Assembly: GCA_021848545.1 (NCBI GenBank)
Contig: JAJZUL010000020.1
Span: 1-54,299 of the forward strand
Length of the DNA stretch: 54,299 nucleotides
From: Pseudomonadota bacterium
GTDB taxonomy: Bacteria; Pseudomonadota; Alphaproteobacteria; Rhodospirillales; Magnetospirillaceae
Direction: 5' to 3'
Part shown: piece after piece, positions 46,803 to 54,299 of the stretch
Position numbering within the stretch: the stretch's first letter is position 1
Layout of the letters: every line of letters begins with the position of its first letter
Notes under the pieces: generated by a model
Databases searched by the model: none
What the model was told of the DNA's origin: nothing
Seen by the model: only the letters and a program-made list of their open reading frames with translations
Position numbers and translations under genes: made by a program

Positions 46803-47581
46803 GACCGCTGGGCGCGGGCCAGAACGCCCGGATTGCGGAAATCGGGTTTGCCATAGGCCAGCGGTTCGCCGTCCAGCGTCACCAACTCGCCGCCCGCCGC
46901 CAGCAGCACCGCATGGGCGGCGGCCACGTCCCATTCGTTGGTGGGGCCGAAGCGCGGGTAGAAATCGGCGGTGCCGTCGGCCACCCGGCAGAACTTGATC
47001 GAGGACCCCGCCTGTTCCACCACCGGATCGGTCAGGGATCGAAGCCAGCGGGCCATGGCCCGCTCGTCATTATGGGAGCGGCTGGCCATGACCACCGCGC
47101 CGCGCGGCGGCGGCGGCCGGCAGGCGATGGCGCGCCGGGCGCCGTCTTTTTCGCTCAGGGTGGCGGTCCCCGCGCCCGCCGCCGACCACATCCGGCCGAT
47201 GACCGGCGCCAGAACCACGCCCATGGCCGGACGGCCCTCCTGAATCAGGCCGATATTGACGGTGAATTCGCCGTTGCGCTTGACGAATTCCTTGGTGCCG
47301 TCGAGAGGGTCCACCAGCCAGAAAGGACCGTCGGCGATGTCGGGGCGCCGCCCCGCCGCCATCTCTTCTTCCGCCACCGCCGGAATATGGGGCGCCAGTT
47401 CCGCCAGACCGGCCAGGATCACCGCTTCGGCCTCGCGGTCGGCGCGGGTCACCGGCGACCGGTCCCGCTTATGCTCGACGGTGAAATCGCCGCCATAAAT
47501 GTCCAGAATCACCGCGCCGGCGCGCCGCGCCAGGGCCTCGATGGCGGACAGGGATACGGGAAGGGGAGCGGACAAGGGCAT
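46799..47581 (-). CDS. cysQ: 3'(2'),5'-bisphosphate nucleotidase CysQ
   Basis: 260 residues, inositol monophosphatase-like fold. Metal-binding motifs are EEEMAAG and WLVDPLDGTKEFVKRNGEF (DxxDGT), and NEWDVAAAHAVLLAAGG at the C-terminal side. It removes the 3'-phosphate of PAP, the by-product of sulfate assimilation. It is the first gene of an operon with sua5 and the FAD oxidase; a 74-residue gene ends 15 nt upstream. Confidence 0.94.
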   Translation of the reverse strand: MPLSAPLPVSLSAIEALARRAGAVILDIYGGDFTVEHKRDRSPVTRADREAEAVILAGLAELAPHIPAVAEEEMAAGRRPDIADGPFWLVDPLDGTKEFVKRNGEFTVNIGLIQEGRPAMGVVLAPVIGRMWSAAGAGTATLSEKDGARRAIACRPPPPRGAVVMASRSHNDERAMARWLRSLTDPVVEQAGSSIKFCRVADGTADFYPRFGPTNEWDVAAAHAVLLAAGGELVTLDGEPLAYGKPDFRNPGVLARAQRS

Positions 47582-47596
47582 CTCTCGGACGGGGCT

Positions 47597-47821
47597 TTAA
47601 CCCATACTCTCCACCAGCGCCAGCAAGTGCGCGTGTTCGGCCTCGGTGACGCTGCCGCAGACCAGAAAACCGGCGATCCGTTCCCGATAGAAGGCCTGGG
47701 TGCGGGCCAGGGCGGTGTCATGGGACCACGCGCCGCCGGCGCGCTGCCGCCGGGCCGCGTCCAGGGCGCGGGTGTCGGCGACGATCTCGTTCTTGAATTC
47801 TTGTATCCAGGTCTCGGCCAT
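47597..47821 (-). CDS. Small conserved-looking protein, 74 aa
   Basis: 74 residues from the ATG at 47821, starting MAETWIQEFKNEIVADTRAL and ending LALVESMG. It is helical, charged at the N-terminus (Glu/Lys/Asp) with an AxAFYRERIAGFLVCG core; no signal peptide. It starts 8 nt after the Memo-AMMECR1 fusion gene and is followed 15 nt later by cysQ, so it is well placed in an operon. I do not recognise the family. Confidence 0.65.
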   Translation of the reverse strand: MAETWIQEFKNEIVADTRALDAARRQRAGGAWSHDTALARTQAFYRERIAGFLVCGSVTEAEHAHLLALVESMG

Positions 47822-47829
47822 GCCGGACC

Positions 47830-49257
47830 CTACCACGGCTCCGGGCCGATTTCGACGGCTTCGAAACGGCTGGCCCGGATGGAGGGCGACCAGAAATCGC
47901 CGGGCAGACCGGCCTTGTTCTTCAAATGGGCGAGAAAAGCCGTCGCGTCGGGCAGGGAGTCCCATACCGCCGGCAGGAACAAGGCGCGGTTGCGGCCGGC
48001 ATCGAGGATCAGTCCGTCGATGCCGGGCCGAAGCTGGGCCAGCAGATCGGTTTCGTCGGTGAAACGCATGGGGGCGGGCGAGGTCAGGATCGCGACCGAC
48101 ACCGTCAGGCCGGTAATCTGGTTGGGGGCCAGCGGCGGAAAGCGGGGATCGGCGAAGGCCGCCTTGTAGGCATTGTCCCAGACATCCTCGGCCAAGGATC
48201 GCCGGGCGGTGGCCGAGCCGATGCAGCCGCGCAAGGCCCCGTCCCGCTTCAAGGTGACGAAGGCGGCGCCCGGCGCCGTCAGCAGCGGGTCCGACTCTTC
48301 GGTCGCGGGCAGGGTCAGCGGGCGGGTGCCGGCCAGATTCGACGCGATGGACAGACGGGCCAGGGCCATCACGGCCGGGCCGGCGGCGCGCGCCGCGGAA
48401 GTGGCGTCGTCCGCCTTCTCGTCGGTCCGCTCCGTTTCGTACAACGCCCAGGCGCCATAACCGACCACCCGCTCGCGGGGGCCGGCGGTGTCGCCGGAAT
48501 TGCGCAAATCCAAACGCCGGATCGCCATGGGACGGCGCCGGGCGGTGGTCAGCAGGCCGGCCAGGGGAACCCGGCCGCAGGCGTCGTCGCGGCCGATGGC
48601 GCCGGCGTCGAAGCGCTCCACGGCGGCGGCGGTGACGCCGTCGGTGCGCCGGCAGGTGGCGTAATCCAGATAATGGGACAGGTCGGTTGAAATCACGATC
48701 AGGGTTTCCGGCCCGCCCCAAACCGCATCCAGAACATCGGCCACCTCGGCGGCGCCGGCCTCGCCGGTGACCACGGGCAGAAGGGTGAAGGCCCCCAGGC
48801 TGATTTGCAGGAAGGGAAGTTGCACCTCCAACGCGTGTTCGCGGGCATGGGCCGTATCGAGCATGGTCACACAGGGCCGGCCGGTCAGGGTCGCCGCCAG
48901 CGCCGTATCAAGGGGAACGTCGCCCAGAGGCGTGCGCCAGGCGCCGGCCGAACTGAGAGCCAGGCCGGGGAATCCCACCCGGTGCGACGGCCCCAGCAGC
49001 ACCACCCGGCGGATCGCCGCGCCGGTCCGGCGCAGCAAGGCGTAGGCCGCGGCCGCCACCGGGCCGGAATAGACGGTGCCGGCATGGGGGACGATCAGAA
49101 CCTTGGGGCACTGGGATTCGAAGCGTCGGGAATCGGGCGCAACGGCCCGTCCGCCGTCGTCGGCGTTGTCCAAAAGTTCGGTCAGGTGCCGCTTCAGCGA
49201 CGTCGGATCGGCGGGATAGAAGGACCCGGCGACGATGGCGGGGCGGATCGTATTCAT
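47830..49257 (-). CDS. Memo-AMMECR1 fusion (AmmeMemoRadiSam proteins B and A)
   Basis: 475 residues. The N-terminal Memo-like domain (about 1-275; LigB/dioxygenase fold) has candidate metal ligands in VPHAGTVYSGPVA, LLGPSHRVGF, HALEVQLPFLQ and STDLSHYLDY. The C-terminal AMMECR1 domain (about 295-470) has GALRGCIGSATARRSLAEDV, then DPRFPPL. In many genomes these are two separate genes (amrB and amrA) next to a radical-SAM gene; here they are one polypeptide. The radical-SAM partner is encoded divergently 119 bp away. The joint function is not established as far as I know. Confidence 0.93.
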   Translation of the reverse strand: MNTIRPAIVAGSFYPADPTSLKRHLTELLDNADDGGRAVAPDSRRFESQCPKVLIVPHAGTVYSGPVAAAAYALLRRTGAAIRRVVLLGPSHRVGFPGLALSSAGAWRTPLGDVPLDTALAATLTGRPCVTMLDTAHAREHALEVQLPFLQISLGAFTLLPVVTGEAGAAEVADVLDAVWGGPETLIVISTDLSHYLDYATCRRTDGVTAAAVERFDAGAIGRDDACGRVPLAGLLTTARRRPMAIRRLDLRNSGDTAGPRERVVGYGAWALYETERTDEKADDATSAARAAGPAVMALARLSIASNLAGTRPLTLPATEESDPLLTAPGAAFVTLKRDGALRGCIGSATARRSLAEDVWDNAYKAAFADPRFPPLAPNQITGLTVSVAILTSPAPMRFTDETDLLAQLRPGIDGLILDAGRNRALFLPAVWDSLPDATAFLAHLKNKAGLPGDFWSPSIRASRFEAVEIGPEPW

Positions 49258-49376
49258 GGAAGATCCCGGCCCTACGGAAATCCGTGGTGGTAGACTAAAA
49301 GCATGACCGTTCGATGTAAAGGATGGCAGCCGACCGCGCGCTTGAAGCGGGAAGATGGCGGGGTCTATCCTGACGC

Positions 49377-50498
49377 ATGGCGACGAAAGTGGACGAACCC
49401 CGGCGCCGGGACTCCGATCGGCATCCGGCGCGCTATTGGCACCGGCTGGCGGACGGCCGGGTGCAATGCGATCTGTGTCCGCGTCTGTGCAAGCTCCACG
49501 AGGGCCAGCGGGGCTTGTGTTTCGTCCGCGCCTGCCAAGACGGGGCGCTGGTGCTGACCACCTACGGCCGGTCGTCGGGCTTTTGCGTCGATCCCATCGA
49601 AAAGAAGCCGCTCAACCATTTTTTGCCGGGCACGCCGGTGCTGTCCTTCGGCACGGCCGGCTGCAATCTCACCTGCAAATTCTGCCAGAACTGGGACATC
49701 TCCAAGGCCCGCGCCGCGGATCGCCTGAACGATTCCGCCAGCCCCGATTCCATCGCCGCGGCGGCGGCGGAATTGGGCTGCCGGTCGGTGGCCTTCACCT
49801 ATAACGATCCGGTGATCTTTCTTGAATATGCGGTCGATGTCGCGCGGGCCTGTCATGATCGGGGGCTGAAAACGGTGGCGGTGACCGCCGGCTACATCAC
49901 GCCCGAGGCTCGCGGCGAATTTTTCGCCCATATGGATGCGGCCAATGTCGATCTGAAGGCGTTCACCGAGGATTTCTACCATTCCCTGTGCGGCGGGCAT
50001 CTGGCGCCGGTGCTGGACAATCTGGTCTGGATCAGGCGCGAAACCGGGGTCTGGCTGGAACTGACCACCCTGTTGATCCCCGGCCACAATGACGGCGACG
50101 CCGAGATCGCATCCCTGTCGGCGTGGGTGGCGGAAAAGCTGGGGGCGGATGTGCCGCTGCATTTTTCCGCCTTTCATCCCGACTGGAAGATGGGCGATCC
50201 CGAGCCGACGCCGCCCGATACCCTGACCCGCGCCCGCGCGCTCGCCCGCGCCGCCGGGCTGCGCCATGTCTATACCGGCAATGTCCACGATCCCGCCGGC
50301 GGCAGTACCTGGTGTCCCGATTGCGGGGCGCTGCTGATCGGCCGCGACTGGTACGAGCTGACCGCCTGGCATCTGGACGTGCCCGAGCCGGGCGGGGCGG
50401 CGCGTTGTCCCGATTGCGGCGCGGTTGTCGCCGGCCGCTTCGAATCCCGTCCGGGTGGGTGGGGGCGGCAACGCCGGCCGGTCAGGTTGGGGCGGTGA
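49377..50498 (+). CDS. amrS: AmmeMemoRadiSam system radical SAM enzyme
   Basis: 373 residues. Radical-SAM cluster at Cys 96, 100 and 103 (CNLTCKFCQNW), with the preceding GTAG. The N-terminal Cys-rich segment (31, 34, 38, 48: CDLCPRLCKL, GLC) and two C-terminal CPDCG knuckles (about 305-345) could bind extra Fe-S or zinc. It resembles pyruvate formate-lyase activases, but no glycyl-radical enzyme is nearby; the partner is the divergent Memo-AMMECR1 fusion. The stop overlaps the convergent TPR gene by 17 bp. Confidence 0.93.
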   Translation: MATKVDEPRRRDSDRHPARYWHRLADGRVQCDLCPRLCKLHEGQRGLCFVRACQDGALVLTTYGRSSGFCVDPIEKKPLNHFLPGTPVLSFGTAGCNLTCKFCQNWDISKARAADRLNDSASPDSIAAAAAELGCRSVAFTYNDPVIFLEYAVDVARACHDRGLKTVAVTAGYITPEARGEFFAHMDAANVDLKAFTEDFYHSLCGGHLAPVLDNLVWIRRETGVWLELTTLLIPGHNDGDAEIASLSAWVAEKLGADVPLHFSAFHPDWKMGDPEPTPPDTLTRARALARAAGLRHVYTGNVHDPAGGSTWCPDCGALLIGRDWYELTAWHLDVPEPGGAARCPDCGAVVAGRFESRPGGWGRQRRPVRLGR

Positions 50499-52506
50499 TT
50501 TTCAAGGCGGCGACGATCGTGGCGATTGGCGGCTCCCACGCGCGGGGGCTGGTCTGCCGGAAGATGCGAAGACCCGGATACCACGGGCTGTCGTCCCGAT
50601 CCCGCAGCCAGCGCCAGCATGAATCGAACCGGTCGAGCATCCAGACCGGACGGCCGATGGCGCCGGCCAGATGGACCATGGCGGTATCGACCGATATCAC
50701 CAGATCGAGATTCGCCACCAACGCCGCCGTGTCGGCGAAATCGGCCATCTCCGCCATCGCGTCGACCATGCGGGCGGCGAACGGCGCCGGAGGGCCGTTT
50801 TTTTGCAGACTGACCCAAACGATGTCCGGGACGTCGAGCAGCGGGGCGAGAAGCGACGGGTCGATCGACCTCCGCCTGTCGATCGCATGGGCCGCCGGGG
50901 CGTTGAGGCGCGGGTTTCCCGCCCAGACCAGACCGATCCGCCGCCCGGCCGGCAACGCCCGCAGCCGGTCCCGCCATAACGCCGCCTTGCCGGAATCGGG
51001 GCGCAGATAGGGATGCGGCGGCGACCACGGCTCTATCAGTCCCGTCGCCGCCGGCAGGCTCAGCATCGGGCAATGGGCGTCGAAATCGACGATTTCGCCA
51101 TCGTCCGGCATGATCGCGGCGACGCCCTCCAGTCCCGCCAGCAGGCGACACAGCGCCGCCGGAACACGCAGGATCACCCGCCACCCCCGCGCGGCGGCGA
51201 CGGGAACGTAACGGCAGAACTGAAGCGTGTCGCCGAACCCCTGTTCGGCGTGGATCAGCAGGGTGCGCCCCCGGCCGTCCTCGCCCCGCCAGCGCGGTCG
51301 GGTGGTTTCGGCGACGGCATTCCCCATCCGCCCGGTTTTCCACCGCCATTCGTATTCCCGCCACCCCGCGTCGAATTGGCCCCCGAGCAAGAGCGCGAAG
51401 CTGCGGTTGAGGTGGGTGTCGGCATCGTCCGGCTTGATCGCCAGGGCTTGATCGTAAGCCGCCAGCGCCTCGTCCAGACGGCCAAGCTCCTGCAGCGCGA
51501 GGCCGCGATTGTTATGGGCCTCGGCATAATCCGTCTTGATCGCCAGGGCCGCGTCATGCGCCGCCAGCGCCTCGTCCAGACGGCCAAGTTCCTGAAGCGC
51601 GTTGCCCCGGTTGGAAAGCGCCTCGGCGGACGGCTTGAGGGCGAGGGCGGTATCGTAGGCCGCCAGCGCCTCCTCCGGACGACCAAGGTCCTTCAGCGCG
51701 TTGCCCCGGTTGGCGTGCGCCTTGGCATGGTCCGGCTTGATTCCGATGGCGGTGTCGTAAGCCGCCAATGCCTCGTCCGGGCGGCCAAGTTCCTGAAGCG
51801 CGTTGCCCCGGTTGTAATGCGCCTCGGCCAGTTCCGGCCTGATCGCCAGAGCCCTGTCGTAGGCCGCCAGCGCGTCGTCCAGACGGCCAAGTTCCTGAAG
51901 CGCGTTGCCGCGGTTGGTGTGCGCCTCGGCATAATCCGGCGTGATCCCGATGGCCGCGTCGTAAGCCGCCAACGCCTCGCCCGGACGACCAAGGTTCTTC
52001 AGCGCGTTGCCCCGGTTGTAGTGCGCTCCGGCATAGTCCGGCTTGATCCGGATGGCGGTGTCGTAAGCCGCCAGCGCTTCGCACGGGCGGCCAAGCGCCT
52101 GGAGCGCGTTGCCCCGGTTGGCGTGCAGTTCGGCCATGTCCGGTTCAAGCCCGATGGCCGCGTCGTAAGCCGCCAGTGCCTCGTTCAGACGGCCCAATGC
52201 CTGAAGGGCGGAGCCATGGTTTGCGTGATAGGACGCAACCCCGCCATTGGCGGCGATGGCGCGTCCGATGGGATCGACGGCAAGGTCGTAGCGGCCGCGC
52301 TGGATGAAAATAACGCCGAGAAGATGCAGGGACTCGGCGTGATCGGGAATCAGCGCCAAGAGGCGGCGGTAGCATTCCTCCGCTTCCGCCAAGCGGCCGG
52401 CCTGGTGAAAGCGCATACCGTTGGCCAGCAGCGTCTGGGCGCCCTTCGCCCCGGCTTGTCCTTGTCCGGCATCGCCGACATCCGCTCGTGAGCCGACCGG
52501 TTTCAT
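50482..52506 (-). CDS. TPR-repeat protein with GT9/heptosyltransferase-like C-terminal domain
   Basis: 674 residues from the ATG at 52506, which overlaps the stop of the upstream paralogue (ATGA). About ten tandem 34-residue TPRs (about 25-380) of near-identical sequence ([20 protein letters not shown] type; the eighth is one residue short) are followed by EYEWRWKTGRMG and a glycosyltransferase-B-like domain (about 400-674) with EQGFGDTLQFCRYVPVAA, RIGLVWAGNP and ISVDTAMVHLAGAIG. Such proteins are common in Magnetospirillum-like bacteria and are thought to glycosylate proteins or surface polymers; this is inference. The repeats give 102-bp near-identical DNA tandems (about 51400-52400). Confidence 0.87.
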   Translation of the reverse strand: MKPVGSRADVGDAGQGQAGAKGAQTLLANGMRFHQAGRLAEAEECYRRLLALIPDHAESLHLLGVIFIQRGRYDLAVDPIGRAIAANGGVASYHANHGSALQALGRLNEALAAYDAAIGLEPDMAELHANRGNALQALGRPCEALAAYDTAIRIKPDYAGAHYNRGNALKNLGRPGEALAAYDAAIGITPDYAEAHTNRGNALQELGRLDDALAAYDRALAIRPELAEAHYNRGNALQELGRPDEALAAYDTAIGIKPDHAKAHANRGNALKDLGRPEEALAAYDTALALKPSAEALSNRGNALQELGRLDEALAAHDAALAIKTDYAEAHNNRGLALQELGRLDEALAAYDQALAIKPDDADTHLNRSFALLLGGQFDAGWREYEWRWKTGRMGNAVAETTRPRWRGEDGRGRTLLIHAEQGFGDTLQFCRYVPVAAARGWRVILRVPAALCRLLAGLEGVAAIMPDDGEIVDFDAHCPMLSLPAATGLIEPWSPPHPYLRPDSGKAALWRDRLRALPAGRRIGLVWAGNPRLNAPAAHAIDRRRSIDPSLLAPLLDVPDIVWVSLQKNGPPAPFAARMVDAMAEMADFADTAALVANLDLVISVDTAMVHLAGAIGRPVWMLDRFDSCWRWLRDRDDSPWYPGLRIFRQTSPRAWEPPIATIVAALKITAPT

Positions 52507-54122
52507 GGCTTTACCAACGGTCGCAAAGCTTCGGCGATCCGGTGGAAGACGGCCGACCAGTCGCCGGGGTGTTCCTGCCGGAACAAGCGCATGGAGGGGT
52601 ACCAGGGACTGTCCTCGCGCTCCATCAACCAGCGCCAGTCCGGCACCTTGCAAAGGAGTAGCCAAGTGGGGACACCCAGGGAACCGGCGAGATGGGCGAC
52701 GGCGGTATCGACGCCGATGACGAGATCGAGGCCGGCGATCACCGCCGCGGTATCATGGAACCCGCCGGAATCGTAGTCGGGGCCGAGGCGATCGACGCGC
52801 ATCCCGTCTGGAAGGTTTTCAAGCTGCTCGGTCCCGTAATTCTTTTGCAGGCTGACGAGGTGCACGCCGTCGATGGCGGAAAGAGGTCTGAATTCCGCCA
52901 GTCGGGCCGAGCGGTTGCGATCGTTCTTCTGCGAGGGATTGCCCTGCCAGACGATGCCGATGTTGAGGCTTTCCTTGCCGAGGCGGGCGCGCCAAGCCCT
53001 CGACAGATCCGGTTCGGCCCGCAAATAGGATGCGGAGGGCGGCGCCCAAGGAATGGTGCCACAGATTGCCGGCAGGCTGAGGAACGGACATTGGAGATCG
53101 GCCGTCGGTAGCGGGTCGCCGATCGCGGCGATGGTAATGTCGGCGGCTTTCAGGCAAGTGGCCAATTGGATCAGTTCGCGGGGAAGCTCGGCGACGATTT
53201 TCCAGCCCATCGCCGCCACCCGGGGAAGGTAGCGCAGGCATTGGATCGTATCGCCCATACCCTGCTCGGACCATAACAGGACAGTCCTGCCGTCGGCGGG
53301 CTCCCCCGTCCATCGCGGAAGCGTCTGATGGCGCGGCTTCCCTCCGGACCAATCTTTCGATCGCCACCGCCATTCATAATCTTGCCATCCTTTCTCGAAT
53401 TCCCCTTTGAGCAGCAGCGCGAGGCCCCGGTTGTTGCGCGCCTCGGCGAAGTCCGGCTTGAGCCTAACGGCCGTATCGTAGGCCGCCAGCGCCTCGTCCG
53501 GACGATCGAGCGCTTGAAGCGCAAGGCCACGGTTGTAGTGCGCCTCGAAATCGGTCGGCTTGATCTTGATGGCCGCGTCGTAGGCCGCCAGCGCCGCGTC
53601 CGGACGGCCAAGCACTTGAAGCGCAAGGCCAAGGTTGGCGTGTGCTTGGGCATAATCCGGCTTGATCTTGATGGCCGTGCCGTAAGCCGCCAGCGCCTCG
53701 CCCGGGCGGCCCAGATTTTGAAGTGCGTTGCCTCGGTTGTAGTGCGCTTCGGCCAGGTCCGGCATGATCCGGATAGCCGTGTCGTAGGCGGCCAGCGCTT
53801 CGTCCTGACGGCCGAGCGCCTGAAACGCATTGCCCAGGTTATAGTAATAGAACGGGACTGTGCCATTGCTGGCGATGGCGCGTCCGATGCTGTCGACGGC
53901 GAGGTCGTACCTGCCGCGTTGGTAAAAAATATCGCCGAGAAGATGCAGGGAATCGGCATGGTCGGGAATCAGCGCCAAGAGGCGCCGGTAGCATTCCTCC
54001 GCTTCCGCCAAGCGGCCGGCCTGGTGAAAGCGCAGGCCGTTGGCCAGCAGCGCTTCGGCTTGCCCTTGTCCCGACATGCCGCCTTTGGTCCGGGCCGACC
54101 GCCCATCGTTCATATTCGTCAT
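52503..54122 (-). CDS. Paralogous TPR/glycosyltransferase-like protein
   Basis: 539 residues from the ATG at 54122 (alternative 54113); AAGGAG at 54126-54131 directly abuts the 144-bp palindromic element. About six or seven TPRs (LANGLRFHQAGRLAEAEECY onward) precede the same kind of C-terminal domain: EQGMGDTIQCLRYLPRVAA, IGIVWQGNPSQKND, VIGVDTAVAHLAGSLGV. It lies just upstream of the longer paralogue, and the two share an almost identical 100-bp DNA stretch near the start of each TPR array, so this is a tandem duplication with array length change. The frame continues upstream into the palindromic element, but that extension is rejected as repeat-derived. Confidence 0.85.
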   Translation of the reverse strand: MTNMNDGRSARTKGGMSGQGQAEALLANGLRFHQAGRLAEAEECYRRLLALIPDHADSLHLLGDIFYQRGRYDLAVDSIGRAIASNGTVPFYYYNLGNAFQALGRQDEALAAYDTAIRIMPDLAEAHYNRGNALQNLGRPGEALAAYGTAIKIKPDYAQAHANLGLALQVLGRPDAALAAYDAAIKIKPTDFEAHYNRGLALQALDRPDEALAAYDTAVRLKPDFAEARNNRGLALLLKGEFEKGWQDYEWRWRSKDWSGGKPRHQTLPRWTGEPADGRTVLLWSEQGMGDTIQCLRYLPRVAAMGWKIVAELPRELIQLATCLKAADITIAAIGDPLPTADLQCPFLSLPAICGTIPWAPPSASYLRAEPDLSRAWRARLGKESLNIGIVWQGNPSQKNDRNRSARLAEFRPLSAIDGVHLVSLQKNYGTEQLENLPDGMRVDRLGPDYDSGGFHDTAAVIAGLDLVIGVDTAVAHLAGSLGVPTWLLLCKVPDWRWLMEREDSPWYPSMRLFRQEHPGDWSAVFHRIAEALRPLVKP

Positions 54123-54131
54123 ACGCTCCTT

Positions 54132-54275
54132 AGAGCCCGACCCGAAACTCGCCATGTCGGCCTGCAAATGGCGGTTTTCTGCGCTTCCGCTGCTCACGTA
54201 CATAAAGTACGCTCCGCTGCGGTTCTCGAAAACCGCCATTTTCGGCTCACCCTGGCGAGTTTCGGGTCGGGCTCT
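54132..54275. repeat. 144-bp palindromic element, copy 2
   Basis: 135 of 144 positions match copy 1 (31646-31789). Termini AGAGCCCGACCCGAAACTCG and complement; apical CGTAC-ATAAA-GTACG. Its arms pair better than in copy 1. It sits directly upstream of the Shine-Dalgarno sequence of the TPR gene, on the minus strand. Confidence 0.92.
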
Positions 54276-54299
54276 TATACCAAATCCCGACGCGTGGCC

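Noticed and set aside
52503-54239. TPR gene starting at 54239
   Set aside because: The extra residues come from the palindromic element and recur as an antisense frame in the other copy; a Shine-Dalgarno sequence supports 54122.

Overview
The window is one piece of a high-GC chromosome from an alphaproteobacterium, most likely of the order Rhodospirillales (Magnetospirillum/Phaeospirillum-like). The case rests on the block lysC, ptsP, prfA, prmC, DUF4167, clpB, on a block lptF, lptD, surA, pdxA, rsmA, on a PHA phasin, and on several chemoreceptors. This is inference from gene content; no marker such as an rRNA gene is present. I saw no tRNA, rRNA, CRISPR array, transposase or phage gene.

Layout. 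1-461: two tandem copies of a roughly 110-bp interspersed repeat and the lysC leader. 462-12278: housekeeping run on the plus strand (lysC, nitronate monooxygenase-like, ptsP, rodZ-like, ispG, hisS, hemA, prfA, prmC). prfA (release factor 1) carries two in-frame stop codons, TAG and TAA, five codons apart, with no frameshift. 12339-16627: accessory segment with a 50-residue small ORF, a sulfide:quinone oxidoreductase-like flavoprotein, a methionine aminopeptidase remnant, and a TetR regulator divergent from an NmrA-like protein, with a duplicated GGTACC operator between them. 16956-17354: DUF4167 protein. 17364-20140: hybrid cluster protein (hcp) and its probable reductase, with an NsrR-like box upstream. 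20304-25430: five-gene minus-strand operon (ABC ATPase, MacB/LolE-like permease, LolA-like periplasmic protein, lipoprotein, outer-membrane barrel) with a perfect FNR-type box at its 5' end. 25727-30204: clpB and citramalate synthase. 30384-35490: chemoreceptor, trmJ, a split Aer-type aerotaxis pair (soluble PAS protein plus receptor), ferredoxin, phasin. 35578-49257: minus-strand genes for an acidic unknown protein, rsmA, pdxA, surA, lptD, lptF, a GlcD-like FAD oxidase, sua5, cysQ, a 74-residue protein and a Memo-AMMECR1 fusion, the last divergent from its radical-SAM partner (49377-50498). 50482-54122: two coupled paralogous TPR-glycosyltransferase-like genes.

Most novel signals: (a) the doubly interrupted prfA next to its methyltransferase gene prmC; (b) a 144-bp long-palindrome element at 31646-31789 and 54132-54275 whose two copies differ by compensatory base changes; (c) the FNR-boxed ABC/LolA/lipoprotein/barrel export operon; (d) the small protein downstream of the SQR-like gene. 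Function statements about families come from general knowledge; no database search was run.
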